Source: Siniperca chuatsi
Lineage: Eukaryota; Chordata; Actinopteri; Centrarchiformes; Sinipercidae
Direction of reading: 5' to 3'
Length of the DNA: 64,000 nucleotides
NCBI RefSeq assembly: GCF_020085105.1
Contig: NC_058061.1
Span: 3,632,284 to 3,696,283, forward strand
Of this stretch, positions 1 to 13,700 are shown one piece after another (within the stretch, counting starts at the first letter, position 1; each line of letters begins with the position of its first letter). The position numbers and the translations under genes were made by a program. Below the pieces are notes generated by a model. That model did not search any database and was not told where the DNA came from. It saw nothing but the letters and a program-made list of their open reading frames with translations.

Positions 1-214
1 TCTCTGCTGTTGGTAGGTCAAGTCTGCTATACATAGAACTGAAAAGCCTCAACGGGGTCATAGAGCTTCTTCAGGTCTCATTTACTTACAGAAACTGGTT
101 AATTACTGTAGTTAGAGTCATTAATAAATGCTGATGAGGATCTTTGAAAGCTTTAAAGTGACACAAGTCGAACTGTGTCTCTTGTCTTTTTCACTCACTG
201 TTCAATGGAAGAGT

Positions 215-580
215 TTGACATTTGGGGAAATACGTGCCGACTGTTAGATGAGAAGATCAATACCGCTCTCATGTCTGTTCCTTAAATATGAAGCTATGAA
301 GCCAGCAGCCAGTTAGCTTAGCTTAGCATAAAGACTGGAAGCAGGGGGAAGAAATAGGCCTAGTTCAAACATGTAACTTCCAGTAAAACCACAAATTGTC
401 GTCTGTAAATTTCTGTTTGTGTTCGGATTAAACAAACATCATATAACATGTTAATTAGTGAGCTTTAGAGGTGCTGGTAGGTGGATTTCGTTACCTGGCT
501 AGGTGTTTCACCCTGTTTCCCCTGTTTCCAGTCTTTGTGCTACGCTAAGCTAACTAGCTGCTAGCTGTAGCCTTATGTTT
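215..580. repeat. MITE-like palindromic element, copy 1
   Basis: The half 'gttagcttagcttagcata' followed by 'aagactgga' near 312-340 recurs inverted near 528-560 (cagtctttgtgctacgctaagctaac). This gives a self-complementary element of a type common in fish. Its inner part (about 415-490, 'ttcggattaaacaaacatc...gctggtaggtggat') is the reverse complement of part of copy 2. Ends are approximate. Confidence 0.65.
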
Positions 581-689
581 AATACAATGTTTTAAGAGAA
601 GAGAGAGGCATTTTGATATAAAAACTCACGATGTAGAACTTGGAAAATGTCACTGTCTTTAAAGGAATAATAACAAATTTTACTTAAAT

Positions 690-1065
690 ACAAGTCGAGA
701 ATTAGATGAGAAGATTGATACCACTCTCATGCCTGGACAAGCACACAGGTAACTTAGCTTAGCATAAAGACTTGAAACAGCTAGCCTGACTCTGTCCAAA
801 GGTAAAAAATAAAATAAAAAATCCACCTACCAGCACCTCTAAAGCTCACAAATTAACGCGTTATATCTTGTTTGTTTAATCCGAACAAAAAGTGTAAAGA
901 GGACATTTTGTAAATGAGGACAGGCTAGTTTTTTTCCACATTTTTAGTCTTTATGCTAAGCTAAGCTAATCATCTGCTGGCTGTAGCTTCATATTGCAGG
1001 GACAAATGTGAGAGTAGTATCAATCTTCACATCTAACTCTCGCTAAGAAAGCGAATAAGCAGATT
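690..1065. repeat. MITE-like palindromic element, copy 2 (inverted relative to copy 1)
   Basis: It starts with 'agatgagaagattgatacc' and ends with the complement of the same motif near 1015-1045 ('agtatcaatcttcacatct'). It carries the paired 'cttagcttagcataaagact' and 'agtctttatgctaagctaag' arms. The inner block 'atccacctaccagcacctct' matches copy 1 on the opposite strand. Confidence 0.65.
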
Positions 1066-3138
1066 TATTGTGTAGTGGAAGCTTCAAATAATGACCAAAA
1101 CAGCGTCTCGCTCAAACTGAACATTTTTACTCGCCAATATGCTGCAGGTTTACAGAGAAGAACGTGAACAAAACAGACTTTAGCACCTGACGTCTCACAT
1201 TTATATCATCACTAAAGCCAGCGGGTTTAGTGCAACTTTTTATTTATTTATTTTTTATCCTTTTAACACTGTTCATAGTACTGATGTATTACCATTAGCA
1301 GGTTTCTCATGAACTCTTATACTGTAAATACAATAAAAAAATATATAAATGAGATATATAAATGAGATATATATATATAATGAATTACAATGACAATAAA
1401 TTGCCCTGCAGGACTTTTTTTGTTGTTTATGTTTGCAAATTTGCGTGCCTCAAATTGCCCTTTGAAGGATGAATAAAGTAATTTGAATTGAATTAAACTT
1501 CCCAAATGAATTTCAAGTGAAAACAGCCAACTCTCTACTCACAAAGGCTTTGATGTAACTGTCCTGTAGGTCCTCAACAATGGGTCCTCACAGGAGTGGA
1601 GTATCTGACCTCATTTAGAGCTGAAACAGCACGTTTTGCTCATTGTTGTCAACTCAAGCAGAAGAGCCATCGTGTCTGTTTCTGACCACCAGAGGGCAGC
1701 TGATATAATAAAGCTCCTCTCTCCTGTCCTGCCAACATGACAGTAAAGTGGGACACAACTCACCACAGTTGTGTCTCCACTCATGTGTCTCGTATTTACT
1801 CGGGTCGTCATAACAACTTTCTGATGACTAGGAAGAAGGAGGCGGGGGTCGGGGTAAGAGGATATGGAGGGAAAAGGCCAGAGGAAGTGTGCGGGCTTGT
1901 TGTGGGAGTGTCTGCACATCCTGCCAACTGATAAAACTTCAAGGATGACCTCACGGAGTTTAATTATCACATCGACCAAACTGATATTTTGAAGAACTTT
2001 ATTCTCTGCCTCTGACCTCCTCCAAATAAAATCCTCCTGGAAAGGCTGGAGGAGGCAGGGAACACATGAATGAACCAAGACAAATATCTAAAAGTAGCAG
2101 TGACAGCATGATGAGCACACATAAGATTACAATTTCCTCGCGAGATATAAAGTCCTTCAAAAGAAACACTCCTCTGTGGAAAAAAAATCCACCCAATTAC
2201 AGAATTCAAGAGCAGCATTTCTACAGTCTTGAAGAGCTTAATCAGCGCTTGGAAACTCTCCAAAAGCCAGAGACCAAAAAACAAAGACTCAATGACAACA
2301 TGTATGTAGAGCTGCTGCACTAAAAACTCCATCTGTGTAGTTAAAAAGCTCCACAAACAGTATCGTCTCAGTGGGTTTTTTTTTCTCTGCCGACTGGACT
2401 TGTTCCATTATGACATCGAGATGTTCTTGGCTCTTATTTCTTGGCTTGTTTTGAGAAATCTACTGTCCAAAACACAAAAGAACAAGCATGTTTGTTCTCT
2501 TCCAATGATCGACTGAATTTTCCTGACACCTCTTTACAGTGAAATTATACACAAGGCACAAGCTATTTGTATAATCAGTCACTGTTCACGTTGCTTTAAC
2601 CAAGTGTATAGCAAAAAACTAAAGATGCAAATTTTAAAGAAACAATTTCTATCACTGCTTTACATGAAGTGAATATCCACTCCTGGGTCTCTCATTACAT
2701 CACAGGCAAATTAAAGATGAAATAAAATCAACTACATTAAAATGCCCCCACAGACCAGCAGATAAACAGTCAACATGTACCTGTGAAGCCACAAACAAAA
2801 GGACATGCTGCTTCCTTTACGTGTGGGGACATGAAGAGACAAATAACTATTCTTAGAAACAACTTCAGTCAAGTATGATGAGTTAATGCAATCAAATGTT
2901 GCCCACAGCAAGTACATTTATGTTTCTCTTTTTCATAGAGAAATGGAACAGCACTGCGCGATCACTCACTTCCAATAATAATAATAATGATCACAAAACA
3001 CAACAACAATGAAGCCGGATCGCGATATTCTATGTTTTTATTGTCAACAAATCCCATTAAAAGAAAAAAAAAAAAAAAAAGACCCAAACCAACAATGAAT
3101 GTATCTACTAACAAGTATTGTCTGTGTATCAAAGCCTG

Positions 3139-3385
3139 GGGCGGCAGCGGCTTGGTGGAAGAGCGGGTCGCCCACCACTCGGAAGGTCGGTGGTGCGATC
3201 CCGGCTTCCCCCAGTCCACGTGTCGAACCCCGAATCGCTGTGCTTTGGGTGTGTGAACGATTCGTTAGTTCCTTTGGACTGATGAGCAGTTAGCATCTGC
3301 CATCAGTGTGTGAATCTAGTATGTGAAGCTCTTTTAGCGGTCGGAAGACTAGAAAGGTGCTGTACAAGTTCAGTCCATTTACCAT
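3139..3385 (+). mobile_element. tRNA-derived SINE (AFC/V-SINE-like), nested
   Basis: The tRNA-like head has an A-box-like segment ('gtggaagagcgggtcg') and a B-box ('ggtgcgatccc'). It is followed by a body with 'gccatcagtgtgtgaatc' and a tail ending 'gttcagtccatttacca', the tail typical of cichlid-type AFC/V-SINEs. Comparison with the related element at about 33040-33080 shows the flanks join as 'cagcctg|atatgtcttc' when this SINE is absent, which fixes the insertion point. It is not a functional tRNA gene. Confidence 0.75.
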
Positions 3386-3491
3386 ATATCTTCTTCCTCT
3401 GAGCCACAGAGCGCCACTGTCGTCCAGAAACTATTAAAAACACATCAGCGAGCCGCTCTGTTGCACTGGGTGACATGTTCCTTCATCACTG

Positions 3492-3493
3492 TG

Positions 3494-3525
<32 letters not shown>
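3492..3525. repeat. (AC)n microsatellite
   Basis: Uninterrupted AC dinucleotide run. The equivalent site in the related element (about 32938-32950) is a shorter GT run on the opposite strand, so the array has expanded or contracted between copies. Confidence 0.9.
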
Positions 3526-3528
<3 letters not shown>

Positions 3529-4449
3529 GTTTATTCTGACTCAGTCCCACACACACCGTCCTGCTGCTGAGGTTCCCAAGTCCTGGGCTGGACTGGTACC
3601 CGGCCACGAGGAAACCATATGAAACCATACTGTGCAGAAAAAGCTAAATAATAATTCTATAACTATTTATTTATTTACCTTGAAGTCCCTGTCACATCCC
3701 CGAAAACCAGAACATACTGTTTTCCAAGGTAACCGGTCCATCATCACCACCTTTCAGGATTGAGCAGTACATAAGTGTTGCTAAGAGGGCTGTGTTTTTT
3801 TTAATTAGTAAGAAACCCCAATGAAACACAAACCAAATAAAGTTATGGTGTCAGTTATGCTCGCCTACTCTCTTCTCAACTCGATATCAAGACTTATTTG
3901 TGTGTTCGGGAAGATAAATATAGAGCTCATGGCTGAATTGATTGAACTAGATGATTTGTGAACATGCATGAAGCCCCCTGTCCAACTTCATCTTCCAGTA
4001 TGCGTACTGATGGGGTGTGGGGAAACAATTACGGTCGGCAATAAATTAATAAAAGAGATGAAACATTGTATTTGTGCCACAGACAGGGTAGGGAAGTCAA
4101 AGTATTGAGAGACTAATTTTGGTTTTGATCTTTTCATGGGATTTGTTGACAATAAGAAAAATACAGAACACCACCAATGTTATCCTTTAAGAGACACTGC
4201 AAATGTGTGCAGTTAAGTCCTCACTGTACTTCTCATGATTGTATTATTGTCACCTAGATAATGATTTCCTAGAAGAGAGCGTGATGATACATATTTTCTG
4301 CCTGGTGCAAAACACAAAAAGACTCCTGCACACTGTTTTTCCACTTCAAGGTAACACATGTTGAAATAACAAAATAAAATTCCTTCCTACCAAAGTGCTT
4401 CTACTTCATTATAACGTCTTAATTGTCAGAGGTGACTGCAGTGTGCATG

Positions 4450-4455
4450 TTTATT
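4450..4455 (-). terminator. Candidate grn polyadenylation signal
   Basis: TTTATT on the plus strand is AATAAA on the minus strand. It lies about 185 bases downstream of the grn stop codon at 4640-4642, giving a short 3' UTR. It is the nearest canonical hexamer. The choice rests on position only. Confidence 0.45.
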
Positions 4456-4639
4456 TTCCTGTCTCGCACCGAGTCTGCTCCACACCTACCACCAACAACA
4501 CTCAGGAGTGCAGAAACTTGGTAAATACACTTCCACCAATGAGAAAACAGACAGGAAGTGGTAAAAAGCCCTTATTGTCCGTAGACAACATGAGCTGTAG
4601 ATGGATGTTATGGATCCAGGTTGAAGAAGATCAGAGGGA

Positions 4640-4786
4640 TTAAAGCCCGCGGTGGAGAAAGTCTTTCTTTCTGTCCCCAAACAAAGTGTCCCAGGTCAGC
4701 TGGTTCTGCAGGGTGCAACCTCCAGCCTTCAGGTCACATGAGTATCCTGCAGGACAGCAGTGCCGTGAGTCCGAGCAGCAGACAGC
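4640..4786 (-). CDS. grn: grn coding exon 15 (C-terminal)
   Basis: Phase 0, 49 codons including TAA (4640-4642). It begins [14 protein letters not shown] and completes granulin 10, then a basic tail ([14 protein letters not shown]). Acceptor 'ttttgacag'. Confidence 0.95.
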   Translation of the reverse strand, partial: AVCCSDSRHCCPAGYSCDLKAGGCTLQNQLTWDTLFGDRKKDFLHRGL

Positions 4787-7700
4787 CTGTCAAAATAAAA
4801 ATAAAAAGTTAGATTAGGACATCAACGTTTTTTTTTGGTTTTTTTTAAGCCAGTCGAAAATTTTAAAACGGTACTTCCCCAACCTGCAGGTTTCTGCCAT
4901 ACCAGCTGCACTAATTCATTAATGAGGTGGATTTATTATACGGCAAAGACATAAATATCATTCAGTGTTTATTTCTTGTTTAAAATATACAAAACACTAG
5001 TATATATTGTATATAGATATGGTATGTTGTTGGTCATTGTTGCTTCTTCACATTCTTGTATGCACTTCTGTAATACTTCTGTTTACCTCTTTGTTCAGCT
5101 TTGTTGTTTTTAGCTGTATGACTGTTTCTATCTTGCTGTAAACTGTTCGGTGTTTAACACTGAGAGCAACTTAAAACCGGAGTAAAATTCCTTGTATGTG
5201 TTCACATACTTGGCCAATAAAGCTGATTCTGAAATAATAAATGTACGACACTGCTGCCGAGTTCTCTCTCACAGCTTAAAGGACACAGCCGGCGACCCAA
5301 ATGTCAAAGAAAAGAATAGTTCCACCAAAAGAACTTTTTATCAGGCTCAATTTGAATATGTTTACATGCACACAAGAAACCGGGTTACTGGGAGAAACCA
5401 GCGACTGTAGTAAAATCTGCATATGCATGCAGCATGAAGTTATCAGTGTATCAGTGATACTACGGGAATGTGTCTGAATTGTACAAATAGCCAAATGTTC
5501 TGTGGTGGAAACTGACTTATTCAGACCTCAAGAGGCGACTTTGTCTTATAATTTCATTGTGTTAAATCACTCTGTGTGATGATCTTTCCTTTAGTTTTGC
5601 CACTCTGCTGTCACAGTGACACATGTCAAGAAATGGGAAACCAGGTTTCTCTAATCCCGTATTCCAGTTACAGAATACCGGGTTTTTCGGTTACACGTTT
5701 AAGAAATCTCATTACTGCAGAAAGCCGACTGTAACCTGTTTACTTAAGTATGTGAAAAAACGCTCTAAAAATGATTCCCAGATATCTTTATATGTATAAT
5801 TATGTTTTACGATGCAGTCACAAGCTTTAAATCACTATTTTTAAATAAGAATAAAAATAGTCCTGTATTTTTAGTTATCGACATTTAGAAATACACAAAA
5901 AGTAGCTGTAGCTAAATGTTTTGAATTATTTTTATGAATAAACCTCTAAGTCAAAAATGACTGATTGATTTAGATAATAATGTTGCATTAAAATCTCAGA
6001 CTACTGGGTAACAACTTATTGCAGAGATGTAGTGAGTCTGCAGGCTGATTTAACATAATGGACCACCTACCTTTTTGCTGATTTAGAGTTGGTTTAGCTC
6101 CAGTTTAACTGATTATCATTTCTCATTTCTATTTTCTAATGTACATTTTTATCTTTCTTGCTGCAAGTTTCCCTCCGGGCATGTGAGGAACACGTTGCTC
6201 TTTAAGAGTAATATTTAGACATATGAAAGAATAATGGGACAAAATAAAATACTAAATGGGACCAAAGAGGGACACAGCATGTTCAACAAGGCAGAAAACA
6301 GAGTTGCTTTTGATCATGTGACAGTGTTCACTGGTCACATTATCCTCAAGTCTGAGGATTGAGCTGCAGGAAGTACAATTTTAAATTACATCACTATGAA
6401 CACGCTTACCAAGTCAATCTATCCTTCAAGATGATCGAATATTAAGTGCTCATGTGAGAGATTGTACGTACCCTGGGTGAGGGGCAGCAGGCCCACTCTG
6501 TGGCTGAGATCTTACAGCACGTGTCTTGCTTGGGGCAGTGAAACTCCCCCGTGCTGTCACATGGTACGTCTGCGTCGTCCTCTGAGCCTCTCGGCTCGGA
6601 CTGTACCACTTCGCCCTGAGGGAGGGTGTGGGTGAGCACATTGTGGTTCTTCTTGTCACATGTTCCAGTCTGCATGTTGCAGGTGTAGCCCTGAGGACAG
6701 CAGTGCTCGTGGTCTGCACAGCAAACCGCCTGAAGAGGAGACAGAATCTATAGATTTTAAGTATCTATAATCTGATACGAGCATTTCATACTGTCACTAC
6801 ATTCACAGGCGAAGCATTTCAACAGTTAACAGTGTCGGGAGTCTTTCTGCCCTCTGGTTGTAAATTTGGACTAAACCACAATGCTAAGAAATGAGGTGAA
6901 CTCTTGTTTTACCTCAACGACCGACTGTTGAACTCAAATTTATAATATTTTATAACAACAGACATAAATGTGAGATGATCCGGCCTTGTGTCTGAACAGC
7001 GGCTCACTAGAAAGGTCTTTAAATGGGACATTTTACATGGACGTCCCTGGACTCCGTTAGAGGAAATCTTTATTTTGTAGGATCTATATTTAATTTTTCA
7101 AAAACAGGTTATAGTGTAATATTCCTGACACTCAGCTCAAATTGTCCCTGATATAAAATGGTGACCTGATGTTTTGTACAATCTAAATTACAAACATATT
7201 AGACTGGTTTCAGAATCAGAAATACTTCATTCTAACTCCTTCATTACAGCTGCTCACTGTCACGTCAGTGCACACAGGAATAGAAGTACTAATAGAGTAG
7301 AAATAGAAATAATAATAAAAAAAGTCTGCAACAAGACAATTATTTCTAGTAAGAAATAAGAGATGTGCAAATCAAAATATAATACACTATAATACAGCCA
7401 AGTTAAATTAAGTACAAAAGTGGATATAAATTATAAAGCTAAAATAAGTGTAAAGTACAAAGTGGATTTACCGGTTGATAAGTATAGTACGGTATAAAAC
7501 AATGTAATAATATAAGTAATAAGTAATAGTGCAATAATGAGTGCTGTCAAGTTAAGTGTAGCAGATTAACCAGATTATTAGACGGTGGATATTGCACAGC
7601 AGTAATAGTATTAATAAATATCAATAAACAGAGAATATTGCACAATATTTCAAGTATTGCAGTGATGTTAATGATCAATGTCCAGTTTAGTGACTTAGGG

Positions 7701-10700
7701 TCATACAGACTGACACTTAGAGGGAGGAGTTAAAGAGTTTGACGGCCACAGGCAGGAATGACTTCCTGTGGCGCTCTGTGGTGCATTGTGGGGGGATGAG
7801 TCTTGCGCTTCCATCCAAATGTAGCACAAAATGTAACCAAATTTCCAAAAAATAAGCAAAAGAAAATACAAATGAATGTGCTTTTCCATCTACTACTGTA
7901 ATGTGAATATTAAGAGTTGGTCTTTTGAGATAAACAGCTGGTGGAGCTAGTTCTCCAGCCAGGTGCCATTAAACCACTGCAGAAGAAGAGGACACAAGAT
8001 GATGTAATTAAAAGAGCTCCAGTCAAAGCTCAAATGAACAAAAACGATGTAGAAATCAGGATGGAAATATGACGTTTCCTTATGTTTCATGTATTAATGT
8101 GAGGAAGGTTACAGTCTCATCGCTCCACACACATCTGAGGCTTTCGTCTCTTCGGTGGACGTTAACATTTATTCACTAAGTCTGTTTATGTGAAGCAGAA
8201 TTGAACTAAAAGTCAAAGATCTGTGTGCAGTTACGTTCGGGTACATTATCACTGGCTATAGAAACAGGCAGGTTTAATGGTGAAGAGGAAAGGCTTTGTT
8301 TGTTATGTGATTTTGGTAAGTGCTTAGTATTAAAAAGGTTTGCAGAGTTTCCAAGTTGCGTTTATAATCCATAAAAAAACAAACACCAAAACACTGGGTT
8401 TATTTTTTTAGGTATTAGAGTAAGTAAGATTTGATACCGATCCTATGTTAACAATGGGACTATAACTAATTTCTTTAAATAATAATAAGGCTTATATCCA
8501 TGTTGTGAAATAGTAAAGGTAATGATTATTAATTTCAAATAAAAAATGTCTTCGGCCGCACTGACTTGTAGATTATTCTTAAATGTATGTCAAAGGGCTT
8601 TTTAAATGGACCTACTGCAGACAGGACTTAGTAAAATCTTATTTTCGGCCACCTAATTGTGATCTGTGTTTATTCATCCTTCTTCCAGCTTCCTCGCCGT
8701 TACTAAAACATATGATCTTACATCAAAGTAACGGCCTAACATAGATGTGAAGTCTGTGATGTACAAACCTTGACCAGAGGGCAGCAGCCCCACTCTCCTG
8801 ACTGCAGTTTACAGCAGGTTGTTCCTGAAGCGCAGCTGCTCTTGTCGTCACATTTAACGTCTGTCAGGGCGCCCGGCTCGGTCAGGGCGCTCAGTTTGGC
8901 GAACCAGGGTATCACATGGGGGCCCTTTGAGCAGGAGGACCGGTGAGGTTCGCAGGTGTGACCGCTGGGGCAGCAGTGGTTTCCATCATTACAACAGACC
9001 GCCTGAGGAACAGCAAAGGTAACTCGCAACACATAAATTAGCTTTGCCAGTGTGTGAGGCTGTTTAAATAATCACTTACCTTTGGCAGAGGGCAGCAGCC
9101 CCATTTGTGGGTCTTGTCCATGAAGCAGCAGGTCGTATCCTTGGGGCAGCTGGTTTGGGCGTCACACATGTTCTTGGCTGGCCGAATTGGACTGGAAACA
9201 GCCTGACTGGGCTTGTTCTGCAGGGCCGGTATCTTCTGCAGCCAGGGCAGGCTGAGGCCACCAGGCTTGTCACAGGTCTGTTCAGCCACGTTACATTTGT
9301 AGCCTTTGGGGCAGCAGTGCTCATGATCGTTACAGCACACAGCCTGGAAAGAACAAGACTGAATAGCTCTTTAACGCCGCCTGAAATCCCTGTAAATGTC
9401 AGATTTTTAGTTCAATAGATGGAAGAGATTTTATGCAACATGACTTCCAAAAAAAAGAAGGTCAAAGAATGCCATGCAGTACTGAAATATTCCTGCTATA
9501 TTTTTTCCCAATAAACTTTGACTATTCAGTAATCATATAGTAATGCATCTGATCTCCTTATCAACATCATTAAAACACAACATGTGATAAAGTTACAAAG
9601 TGGGACGAGCCACTGGTTCCAGAAGTTTCCCACTTTAAATTCTCATTTCAAAGTTTTCCTTTAAATCGTGTTTGGGAAAAATGTTGCTCAACACGGAAAC
9701 ACGAGTCTCCTGGGTGATTTCATGATACTATATGTTTATGTTATGTCCTTCAAATTAAGTTATTTCAACTTCTCAGAAATCATCATTAATCATTAAACCT
9801 ATTTTATTTTTATACTGTAACATGAAGAACTTGAGCTGTTGAAGCAGTTCGTTAACAAGTGAAACCAGATACAAACAGCGTGAAGCCCCCTTTTAATTCG
9901 CTGAATGTATTTTATTTTTATGTAGTAATGGTGCAGCCATTTGGCCAAAGATTTGTGGACACTTCTGTAGTTATTTTTGCCGACTGGGCAATATCAACGC
10001 TGATATCTCTGACAAGGAATTATAACTACAAGACTGACGTTTATAGTTTTTTCCCCACTTGGCTGCCCATAATTATGGTCCGTACAATACGGTATCAAAG
10101 CTGTAGCAGATTCAGAATGCTTCATCGTTGCAATTGTGTACAAAACATTTGAATCTGAAAGCAACCTAAATTAAAGAGTTTTATCAGGTTCTACAAAGTG
10201 AAAACTGTAGTTTCAGCTTAACGTTAGTGGTGCAACAGAACTTTAAGCTCTGTGATTGGATGTTTCTTCCTGCTATGCTCCTTGGGGAGTTGTAATTAAC
10301 TTCTCTCCTTCAGTTTGTCCACAGGCTTCTTGTACCTTTTGCCTTTTTATCAAAGAACCAGATATTTTCTAACACAGTTGTTCATCTTTTGCTCTGACGA
10401 TTCAACGAGTTATCTAACATTGTTTATGTGAAAATCAACAGGACTTTCGTTTCCTGGAAGCCTGTAATAACTCCTCCCACTTCATAACTCTATTACAGGT
10501 GACACTTTACAAGAACAAACATACCCTCAGCCATCAGTACTTCACAACACACCAGTGTCATCTGACCTGCAGAGGCACATCCCCTAAACAAGCCCTTACA
10601 CTGAAGGAGAAACTGACCTGAGATAAGGGGCAGCAGGCCCACTGTCCAGAGTTTCTCTTACAGCAGGTGGTGCCTCCTGGACACATCGTCTGCTTGTCAC

Positions 10701-13700
10701 ATTTCTCATCTTGCACCTCTGAGGTCAGAGCGGATACCTTCTCCACCCAGGAGAGGGAGGGCAAGAAACCAGACGGGTCGTCACAACTTTCAGCCTCCAG
10801 GTTGCAGACTGTACCATGAGGGCAGCAGTGGAGGTGGTCATCACAGCACACAGCCTGGCAGGAAAACAGAATATATGCTGGGTGATTTTACTCTATCATA
10901 AAGCTTTGCAGCCCAAAAGCAAGCCCTGTTAAATACCCAAATATTAACTTTTGGCTTTGTTTTTCCATGCTTTAAAAAAAATATTATTCTTATGTTCGGT
11001 TAACGCTGACATTATCGGTATGAAAAACTGAAAGCCTGTGATAGATATTGTTTTACAAAGTAAGTTGAGGCACTAAAAACTTGGGATTGGTTTAAAATGG
11101 AACCTTATTTTACGTTACGAATGGTTAAAAGAGAGTTTTTATTATTATCTTATTATTTACAGATCAAAATATTGTCGAATGTATGTGAACCCAATTTATA
11201 TTTACCTAAAATTGTGCAGTGATTCCGCTGTTTAGGCTTTTATTTATTTTTTAGTAGTTTTAGTGTGATAGTTCAAATTTCACATTCATTAAATTATTGT
11301 TTAAATTCTAATGCGAGTTGCAGTCCAAAAACTACTATTGCTAATAATTAAAATTTCGATTAAAGTGTTGATTAAAATCTATACACTATACTTGTGTGCC
11401 CATTTGTGAAAAATGTGATTAATCGCGTGTTTTTAAATGTTTCGGAGGTGTGGGTGGTGATTCAGAGGCTAGAATTGATCATTATAGATATAGTCAATAA
11501 GTTCACAACATAACGTGTAGACAGTGGGAGATTTGTGCGATTTAAATGGCTGCTTACAGAGATTACTCTTCACTAAGTGGAAAAAAACAAAAACAAGACT
11601 TGGAGCGATAATGAAAACGTGGGGCAGTCATGTTTCTCGACGCTACTCTCACAGTCAATGTGGATCAAGACTCAAGATTTTCAAGATTTATTTGTCACAT
11701 ACTCATTACTCAATGACTCTAGAGGATGTGCTAAAAGGCTAATTTGCAATAATAATAGTTAGAAGTGTAAAAAATAAGGATTAGAAAAAAGAAACAAAAG
11801 GATAACAAAAACATATACACTCAGTTTCCACTTTATTAGGCTACACATAGCTAAAACTAATGCAGGCCTGCAAAAAAAATCCTCCCTTCGTGTAATGTTC
11901 AGTTTGTGTTGAAACTGTTTTAGAGAGGCGTTGATTCAACTGTACGTTATACTGAGAGGTGTTTCTAATATCTTGTCCACCCCAGTTATATCAATTAGGG
12001 TAGACTAAATAACAAACACCTCCCTGTGTAATGCAATACAGTTCAACAGCATCGCAAACTACATCCTCCAAAAGTCTAATGTTATGTTCCTATCTGTTCC
12101 ATGAAACAGACAAGTGACAGATATAAAAAAACTCAAAAATGCTGGCGGTGCAGATTGCCAACCACAGTGTCATCTCTCCAGTCCCATATTACCTGAGGCA
12201 GAGGGCAGCAGGCCCAGTCTCCACCTGCCGTCTTGCAGCAGGTGGATTTTCCAGGACACGATGTAGATTTGTCACACTTGCTGTTATCGGTCAGTAAGGG
12301 GAAGACGGGCACTTTGCTAAGCCAGGGCATCACAGGACTGCCTGTGGCAGCATCATCACATGTGGAGGCTGCCAGGTTACAGGTGGTGCCATGGGGACAG
12401 CAGTGCAGGTGGTCCTCACAACACACAGCCTGCAGGGAGCACAAACAAACAAGCTGTAGTAATGGTACACAATCTTCGCTAATCTGCATCACATATTTAT
12501 TATTTAGCAACTAAAAAATACTAAGCCAAAATATAATGTCTGTCTGAGCAGGAAAACCGCCCTCCTCCTCCATGCTGACCTCCATTAATGAACGATGAAA
12601 CTGGAATACGTGCAAGACTGAACAGAAGTTTGCGTTAATCATATTGACTTATATTTCTGCAGTGTTGCAATAAAACATATTTCTACACGAGTGTTGCAAT
12701 AAAACAAATTTCCCGGAGTGTTACTGAACCGAGATTAGACAGTCCATCAGGGGAGAAGCAATTTATCAAGATTACTGACAGCTAAAAAAAACTAAACTCT
12801 GAGATGAATCATGATCTGAGAATTCATGCGTTAAGTAATTCTGTGCGGCTGCACTTAGAGCTGTGCGATTATTATTAGTTTGTATCATTATTATTATTGT
12901 ACACATCAGTATGTTGGTACCTTAGGTAGCGGACAACAGGCCCATTCTGCCTCTGACGATTTACAGCAGGTGTTTCCGTCAGCGCAGGCCACAGAGTCAT
13001 TGCAGGGAACAGCACCGACTGAAAGATAAACAGGAACATTATTATCAGTGCGCACGTAAGCAAACTTTATTTAAAAAGAGTACTTCACCAATTTAGCATT
13101 GTACTCCTGCAACTGACTCATGATGGACAGTTTTTCAAAAAAGGATTATAAAAACAAAACTGATGCAGCAGAACCAGAAATATCTTTTTTATTCCACACA
13201 TTCTTCTTCCTTGTCAAAACCTGGCACCTACATTACCCACAATGCAACTCAACCACTGTCAGTTCGTCTGAGATGCAGGTGCTTTATGCTAGTAGCGGCT
13301 AATGTAGCCTTGAGCTGCTAGCATGCAGCAGAGATGAGCAGCGGGCTACAGAGGTCTGGTAAGCTGGTAAGCACACAAACAGATTTTTCTCATTTTCAGA
13401 CTTGTAGTCTTCGACCTAACCGACGCTGACTCAAGTGACATCACTTGAGGACTTTTATCAGATTTTGTGCAGCTCCCTCTGAAGTCAAAAAAGGCTTTTT
13501 TCCACATGTGCAGTAGAAGCCAACAAGGACCTTCATGTGTAAAATCGGCGAGTTCCCCTTTAAGTACAAGTCAATGTAAGGATTCATATTGAGTTATAGT
13601 GCTGAAACTATTAATTAACTGACGAACAAACTGACTGACAACCATTTGATTAATCATTTAAATAATTTATAAAGCAAAAATGTCAAACATTCACTTGTTC

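Larger units (their letters stand above)
3022..4176. mobile_element. Non-autonomous DNA transposon with about 40-bp terminal inverted repeats
   Basis: The left end (3024-3063, 'attctatg' then 'ttattgtcaacaaatcccat') is the reverse complement of the right end (4129-4175, 'atgggatttgttgacaataa' then 'gaaaaatacagaaca'). No transposase frame is present. A second copy of the family, with its interior in the opposite orientation, lies at 32346-33168 and lacks the SINE found here at 3139-3385. The superfamily is not identified. Confidence 0.65.
1..4400. other. Repeat-rich flank 3' of grn, no supported gene
   Basis: No exon chain with matching phases and a recognisable protein was found here. Contents seen: two MITE copies (215-1065), an AT-rich stretch with TA repeats (1320-1390), a short LINE-like tail near 1440-1500, apparently unique sequence 1500-2950, and an inverted-repeat element with a nested SINE (3022-4176). 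Overlapping open frames on both strands at 1611-2356 have no recognisable domain. Confidence 0.6.

Noticed and set aside
1611..2356. Overlapping open frames of 129 and 155 codons on the minus strand
   Set aside because: They overlap in different frames, show no domain, signal peptide or splice-phase partner, and end in Ser/Lys-rich low-information sequence. Chance is the simpler reading.
3139..3240. tRNA gene
   Set aside because: A- and B-box-like sequences are present, but no complete cloverleaf is evident and the unit continues into an AFC/V-SINE-like body and tail, so it is a SINE.
9107..9418. 103-codon plus-strand frame
   Set aside because: Antisense shadow of grn exon 12.
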